A model generated the notes under the pieces. The model was given only the letters and a program-made list of their open reading frames with translations, was not told the origin of the DNA and searched no databases. Of a DNA stretch of 64,000 nucleotides, positions 60,325 through 64,000 are shown piece by piece. The stretch comes from Sphingomonas kyeonggiensis (GTDB lineage Bacteria; Pseudomonadota; Alphaproteobacteria; Sphingomonadales; Sphingomonadaceae), in contig NZ_JAUSTJ010000002.1 in NCBI RefSeq assembly GCF_030812785.1, positions 496,001-560,000 on the forward strand, read 5' to 3'. A program made the position numbers and the translations under genes. How positions within the stretch are numbered: the first letter of the stretch is position 1; each line of letters opens with the position of its first letter.

Positions 60325-60897
60325 ATGCGGCCCATGAAGCGTTCCACTGCCATTTCGATCGCCTCGGGCGTCGCGGTCGCCGCGATCGGCGGCATCTTCC
60401 TCTATTCGCGCGCGACGCGCCCGCCGGTGATCAACAAGAAGGTGCCCGAGCCGGCCAAACCGGTCGACCTGACCCGCTATCTCGGCAAATGGTACGAGCT
60501 CGCCCGGCACGAGAACCGCTTCGAGAAGGGGCTCGACGCAGTGACCGCCGAATATGCGCTCCTCGACGATGGCAAGATCAGCGTGATCAACAGCGGCACG
60601 CACAACTGGCCGGATGGCGACCGCAGCGTCTCCGAAGGCAAGGCGATCGTGGCCGACGAGGCGACCAGCGCCAAGCTCAAGGTCTCGTTCTTCGGGCCGC
60701 TCTACACGGGCGACTATTGGGTGCTCGACCATGGCGAAGACTATGAATGGTCGATCGTCGGCGAGCCGAGCGGACGCTATCTCTGGGTGCTGTCGCGCGA
60801 GGCGGTGCCGTCCTCGGCGCTGGCACAGGCGATCATGAAGCGGGTCGAGGAACTCGGCTATGACCGCTGGGCGCTGCGGATCACCAGGCAGGGGTGA
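60325..60897 (+). CDS. Bacterial lipocalin (Blc-like)
   Basis: 190 residues. A single N-terminal hydrophobic segment (about 9-26) and a lipocalin barrel with YLGKWYELARHENRFEKG (G-x-W motif), VSFFGPLYTGDYWVL and YLWVLSRE. Unlike E. coli Blc there is no clear lipobox cysteine, so it is probably held by the uncleaved helix. Binds or repairs membrane lipids. Confidence 0.88.
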   Translation: MRPMKRSTAISIASGVAVAAIGGIFLYSRATRPPVINKKVPEPAKPVDLTRYLGKWYELARHENRFEKGLDAVTAEYALLDDGKISVINSGTHNWPDGDRSVSEGKAIVADEATSAKLKVSFFGPLYTGDYWVLDHGEDYEWSIVGEPSGRYLWVLSREAVPSSALAQAIMKRVEELGYDRWALRITRQG

Positions 60898-61252
60898 CCA
60901 ATCCAACTGCGCGTGCCGAGCCGACTCGCCAAAGTTCACAAAGTTCATGCCAAGAGCGGATTCCTGCAGCACCTGAATTAGCCCAAATCCGGTGAACGCG
61001 CGGCATCTCACAACATGCTTGCGTGGGCGCGATCCTATTTTTCCAACAAAATCAAAGAGCAGCCGTGCGATGCGCCGGCCGGGTCAGCCAAGCAGGCGAA
61101 ATCCTACATTGCAAGCGTGGGGTGAGGCGTGGGCGTCGCTTGCTTCCCGCTCTGCCCCTCTCCCCAACCCTCTCCCGCGAGCGGGAGAGGGAGAATGGCT
61201 TCCGCTCCCGATCGGCTTGAGGCATAGCCCGTCGCGGGAGGGACGTGTTCCA
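60898..61252. other. 355-base non-coding gap with a CTCTCCC-type hairpin repeat
   Basis: Contains a perfect 11-bp stem CCCTCTCCCGC/GCGGGAGAGGG with a GA loop (61168-61191), a palindrome class similar to the outer stem of the 45582 cloverleaf. GCGGGAGGGACG about 10 bases before cvpA is a probable ribosome site. No gene seen otherwise. Confidence 0.6.
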
Positions 61253-61825
61253 ATGACTTTGACCGGGCTCGACATCATCGTGCTGCTCGCCATCGGCGGG
61301 TCGGCCGTGCTGGGCTTCATCCGCGGCTTCGTCACCGAGGTGCTGGCGCTGGTCGCCTGGCTGCTGATCGTGCTCGCGCTCAAGCTGTTCCACACGCCGC
61401 TCGCGGCCGCGCTGGCCGGGATGGTCGGCACCGAGCAGGGCGGGGCGGTGCTCGCCTTCGTCATCCTGGTCGGCGTGACCTATTTCGGCGGCCGCCTGCT
61501 CGCCCGCGCGATCGGATCGCGCACCCGCGAGAGCTTTCTCGGCCCGATCGACCGCGCGCTCGGCCTGGGCTTCGGCGCGCTGAAGGGCCTGATCCTGGTC
61601 AGCATCGGCTTCCTGCTGGTCGTGCTGCTGTTCGACACGGTGAGCGGCGGCCCGGCCAATCGCCCGCAATGGATCACCAAGTCGACCACCTATCCGCTGC
61701 TCAACGCGACCAGCGCGAGCATCGCTGATTTCGTCGACCGCCGCCGCAAGGGCGAGCCGGTGTTCGGCGACGAGAGCGACAATGGCAGCACCGCCAATCG
61801 CAGCGAGGCAAATTCTACCCGATAG
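61253..61825 (+). CDS. cvpA: CvpA family membrane protein
   Basis: 190 residues with about four membrane helices and the CvpA pattern: TGLDIIVLLAIGGSAVLGFI, RGFVTEVLALVAWL and DRALGLGFGALKGLIL. The C-terminal tail is polar. Linked in other bacteria to colicin V export and envelope stress. The ATG at 61253 starts the first helix. Confidence 0.9.
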   Translation: MTLTGLDIIVLLAIGGSAVLGFIRGFVTEVLALVAWLLIVLALKLFHTPLAAALAGMVGTEQGGAVLAFVILVGVTYFGGRLLARAIGSRTRESFLGPIDRALGLGFGALKGLILVSIGFLLVVLLFDTVSGGPANRPQWITKSTTYPLLNATSASIADFVDRRRKGEPVFGDESDNGSTANRSEANSTR

Positions 61826-61867
61826 GGGGTCGCGCATCGCGGCCCGGTCCCCTAAGTCGGGAGCGGA

Positions 61868-62293
61868 ATGAACGCGCCCCTCTACAACACCGAAATCCTG
61901 CGCCTGGCGGCTTCCGTGCCGTTCGAGGCGCGGCTGGAGGGGGCGATGGCCTCTTCCGAGAAGCGCTCGCCCGTATGCGGCAGCCGCGTCACCGTCGACG
62001 TGAACCTCGATGACACCGGCCGGATCGCGGAGATCGGCATGGTGGTGCGCGCCTGCGCGCTCGGCCAGGCATCGTCGGCGCTGATGGAGGCCCATGCGGT
62101 GGGCCGCTCGCTGGACGAGCTTGAGGCTGCGCGCGACCAGCTCACCGCCTGGCTCGCCGGGGAGCGGACTGCAGCGCCGGACTGGCCCGGCCTCGACCTG
62201 TTCACGCCGGCGCTGGAACATCGTGGGCGCCATGCGGCGATCCGGCTCGCCTTCGAGGCGGCGGCCGAAGCAGTTCGAAAGGCGCGGGGCTGA
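61868..62293 (+). CDS. NifU/IscU-like iron-sulfur cluster scaffold protein
   Basis: 141 residues. Two cysteines in the scaffold pattern (C37 in PVCGSR and C62 in RACALGQAS); the third cysteine of classic IscU is not seen, as in other alphaproteobacterial short relatives. Assigned to Fe-S assembly by fold. It overlaps the antiporter start (TGATG). Confidence 0.8.
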   Translation: MNAPLYNTEILRLAASVPFEARLEGAMASSEKRSPVCGSRVTVDVNLDDTGRIAEIGMVVRACALGQASSALMEAHAVGRSLDELEAARDQLTAWLAGERTAAPDWPGLDLFTPALEHRGRHAAIRLAFEAAAEAVRKARG

Positions 62294-64000
62294 TGGAGCA
62301 TTCGGAAGCCTCGCTGCTCGGCGAATATGTTCCGCTGCTCGGCTTTGCGCTGCTGTTCGTGCTGCTGTTCCGCCGGCTCGGGCTGGGCGCGACGCTGGGC
62401 TATCTCGTCGCCGGCGCGGTCGTCGGCCCGCAGGTGCTCGGGCTGGTCGGCGATGCCGAGAGCAAGATGGGCATTGCCGAGCTGGGCATCGCACTGCTGC
62501 TGTTCCTGGTCGGGCTCGAGCTGAGCCCCGGGCGGCTGTGGCGGATGCGGCGCGACATCTTCGGGCTTGGCCTGCTTCAGGTCGTGGTCTGCGGACTGGT
62601 GGTTGCCGCCATGGTCTGGGTCGCGACCGGCAGCTCGATGGGGGCGGCGCTGGCGCTCGGCCTGCCGCTCGCCCTGTCCTCGACCGCGCAGGTGCTGCCG
62701 CTGCTGCAATCGGCCGGGCGCTTGCGCACGCCGTTCGGCGAGCGCGCCTTCGCGATACTGCTGTTCCAGGACCTGTCGATCGTCCCGCTGATCACCATCG
62801 TTGCGGCGCTATCGCGCAACCCGCATGACCAGGGCGGGCCGCCGGGATGGCTGCTGGGCATCTACACGGTGGCGGCGATCATCGGGCTGATCCTGGCCGG
62901 CCGTTACCTGCTGCGCCCGCTGTTCCGGCTGATCGGCAATCTCGGCGAGCGCGAGATGTTCATCTTCGCCGGGCTGTTCACCGTGATCGCCGCGGCGGCG
63001 ATCATGGAGATGCTCGGGCTGTCGGCCGCGCTGGGCGCGTTCATTGCCGGCGTGATGCTGGCGGACAGCCCCTATCGGCATGAGCTGGAGGCAGATGTCG
63101 AGCCGTTCCGCTCGATCCTGCTCGGCCTGTTCTTCCTCGCCGTGGGCATGACGCTCAACCTGCATGCGATCGCCGAGCGGCCCTTCTTCGTGATCGGCAT
63201 GGCGCTGGCGCTGATCGCCGCCAAGGCCGCGATCATCATGGGGCTGGGGCTGCTGTTCGGCATGCCGCGGCGCCAGGCCTTTGCGCTCGGCGTGCTGCTC
63301 AGCCAGGGCGGCGAGTTCGGCTTCGTGCTGTTCGCCCAGGCCCAGTCGGCGATGCTGATCGAGGGGCAGGCGGCGAGCATCTTCGGCGCGATCGTCACGC
63401 TTTCCATGGCCACCACGCCGTTCCTGATGATGGCGACCAAGAAGCTGCGCACCGAGCCGGCGCCGAGCGCGGCGGGGCTGGACCTGCCGCGGCACGAGGG
63501 CTCGAACGCCGTCGTGGTCGGCTATGGCCGGTTCGGCCAGACGGTGGCGCAGATGCTGCTGTCGCAGGACATCCCCGTCACCATCATCGATACCGATGTC
63601 GAGATGATCCAGACCGCCAACGACTTCGGTATGAAGGTCTATTATGGTGACGGCCTGCGCATCGACATGCTGCGCCAGGCGGGCGCGGCCGAGGCCGAGC
63701 TGGTGCTGTTCTGCAACGACGGCGACAAGATCGACACCGAGTTCCTCGAGGCGGTGCACTATGCCTTCCCCAAGGCGACGGTGTTCGTCCGCGCCTATGA
63801 CCGGCGCAGCGTGATCAAGATGAAGGGCGCGCCGGTGGGCGGTGTGGTCCGCGAGCTGCTGGAGAGCGCGGTGATGATGGCGCGCCAGGCGATGCAGGCG
63901 GTCGGCGTCGACCAGCGCGAGATCGACAAGACCGAGGCCGAATATCGCCGGCGCGACAATGCCCGGCTCGACGTGCAGCGCGAGACCGGCGACCTGCGCG
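62293..64000 (+). CDS. K+/H+ antiporter of the Kef (CPA2) type, 3' truncated by the window
   Basis: 569 residues visible. About 12 membrane helices (2-385) with the CPA2 sequence GIALLLFLVGLELSP, FQDLSIVPL and LSQGGEFGFVLFAQ, then an RCK/TrkA-N domain (about 400 on) with the nucleotide motif VVGYGRFGQTVAQ. Exchanges K+ for H+ at the inner membrane, gated by glutathione adducts or NAD(H) in Kef relatives. The C terminus is outside the window. Confidence 0.92.
   Translation, partial: MEHSEASLLGEYVPLLGFALLFVLLFRRLGLGATLGYLVAGAVVGPQVLGLVGDAESKMGIAELGIALLLFLVGLELSPGRLWRMRRDIFGLGLLQVVVCGLVVAAMVWVATGSSMGAALALGLPLALSSTAQVLPLLQSAGRLRTPFGERAFAILLFQDLSIVPLITIVAALSRNPHDQGGPPGWLLGIYTVAAIIGLILAGRYLLRPLFRLIGNLGEREMFIFAGLFTVIAAAAIMEMLGLSAALGAFIAGVMLADSPYRHELEADVEPFRSILLGLFFLAVGMTLNLHAIAERPFFVIGMALALIAAKAAIIMGLGLLFGMPRRQAFALGVLLSQGGEFGFVLFAQAQSAMLIEGQAASIFGAIVTLSMATTPFLMMATKKLRTEPAPSAAGLDLPRHEGSNAVVVGYGRFGQTVAQMLLSQDIPVTIIDTDVEMIQTANDFGMKVYYGDGLRIDMLRQAGAAEAELVLFCNDGDKIDTEFLEAVHYAFPKATVFVRAYDRRSVIKMKGAPVGGVVRELLESAVMMARQAMQAVGVDQREIDKTEAEYRRRDNARLDVQRETGDLR

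Noticed and set aside
60898..61252. A hidden small gene in the gap before cvpA
   Set aside because: Short open frames here have no ribosome site or protein-like composition; the region is dominated by palindromic repeat sequence.

Overview
The window is high-GC chromosomal DNA whose gene families and TonB-receptor style point to an alphaproteobacterium of the Sphingomonadales (sphingomonad). That placement is an inference from gene content; no rRNA or other decisive marker lies in the window. No tRNA, CRISPR array or intact insertion sequence was recognised.

Region 1 (1-30259) is a phospho-regulated type VI secretion system (T6SS). At the left edge are the end of tssM, then tagF, the phosphatase pppA and the kinase ppkA, each overlapping the next by ATGA. 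Convergent to these are vgrG, a DUF6931-type gene and the FHA gene tagH. A rightward unit follows: an OmpA-like protein, tssA, tssB, tssC, hcp, tagJ, tssE, tssF, tssG and tssH (clpV). tssJ, tssK and tssL are not in the window and probably lie to the left. Behind clpV is a cargo island with two peptidoglycan-binding plus M15-type peptidase proteins, a MORN-like lipoprotein, a methyltransferase with a regulatory domain, a small secreted protein, a free-standing PAAR tip, and a 1166-residue protein that fuses a DUF4123 chaperone/adaptor domain to an Rhs shell and a deaminase-like toxin tip. A predicted immunity gene follows it.

Region 2 (30308-43218) is a non-phosphorylating L-fucose regulon: permease, mutarotase, aldose dehydrogenase, lactonase, fuconate dehydratase, 2-keto-3-deoxyfuconate dehydrogenase, a diketo-acid hydrolase that should give pyruvate plus L-lactate, and an FMN L-lactate dehydrogenase to use the lactate. 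An IclR and a GntR/HutC regulator and a large TonB-dependent receptor complete it. A TTGTAT-centred motif recurs in three of its promoter regions.

Region 3 (43352-57264) is mixed accessory and housekeeping DNA: a cytochrome P460, an exported alpha/beta hydrolase, an MFS/TetR/oxidoreductase cluster with two matching operators, a FrnE-like DsbA protein, the rarA/YjbR/DUF429 operon, a PadR regulator with DUF2218, an ATPase, a glycosyltransferase and a tandem pair of exported paralogues, one of them frameshifted. Region 4 (58284-64000) is housekeeping: radA, a lipocalin, cvpA, a NifU/IscU-like scaffold and a truncated K+/H+ antiporter.

Paired palindromes of REP/REPIN type occur at four places. 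One has landed inside the 5' end of a coding sequence. A separate cloverleaf-forming palindrome lies at 45582-45676.
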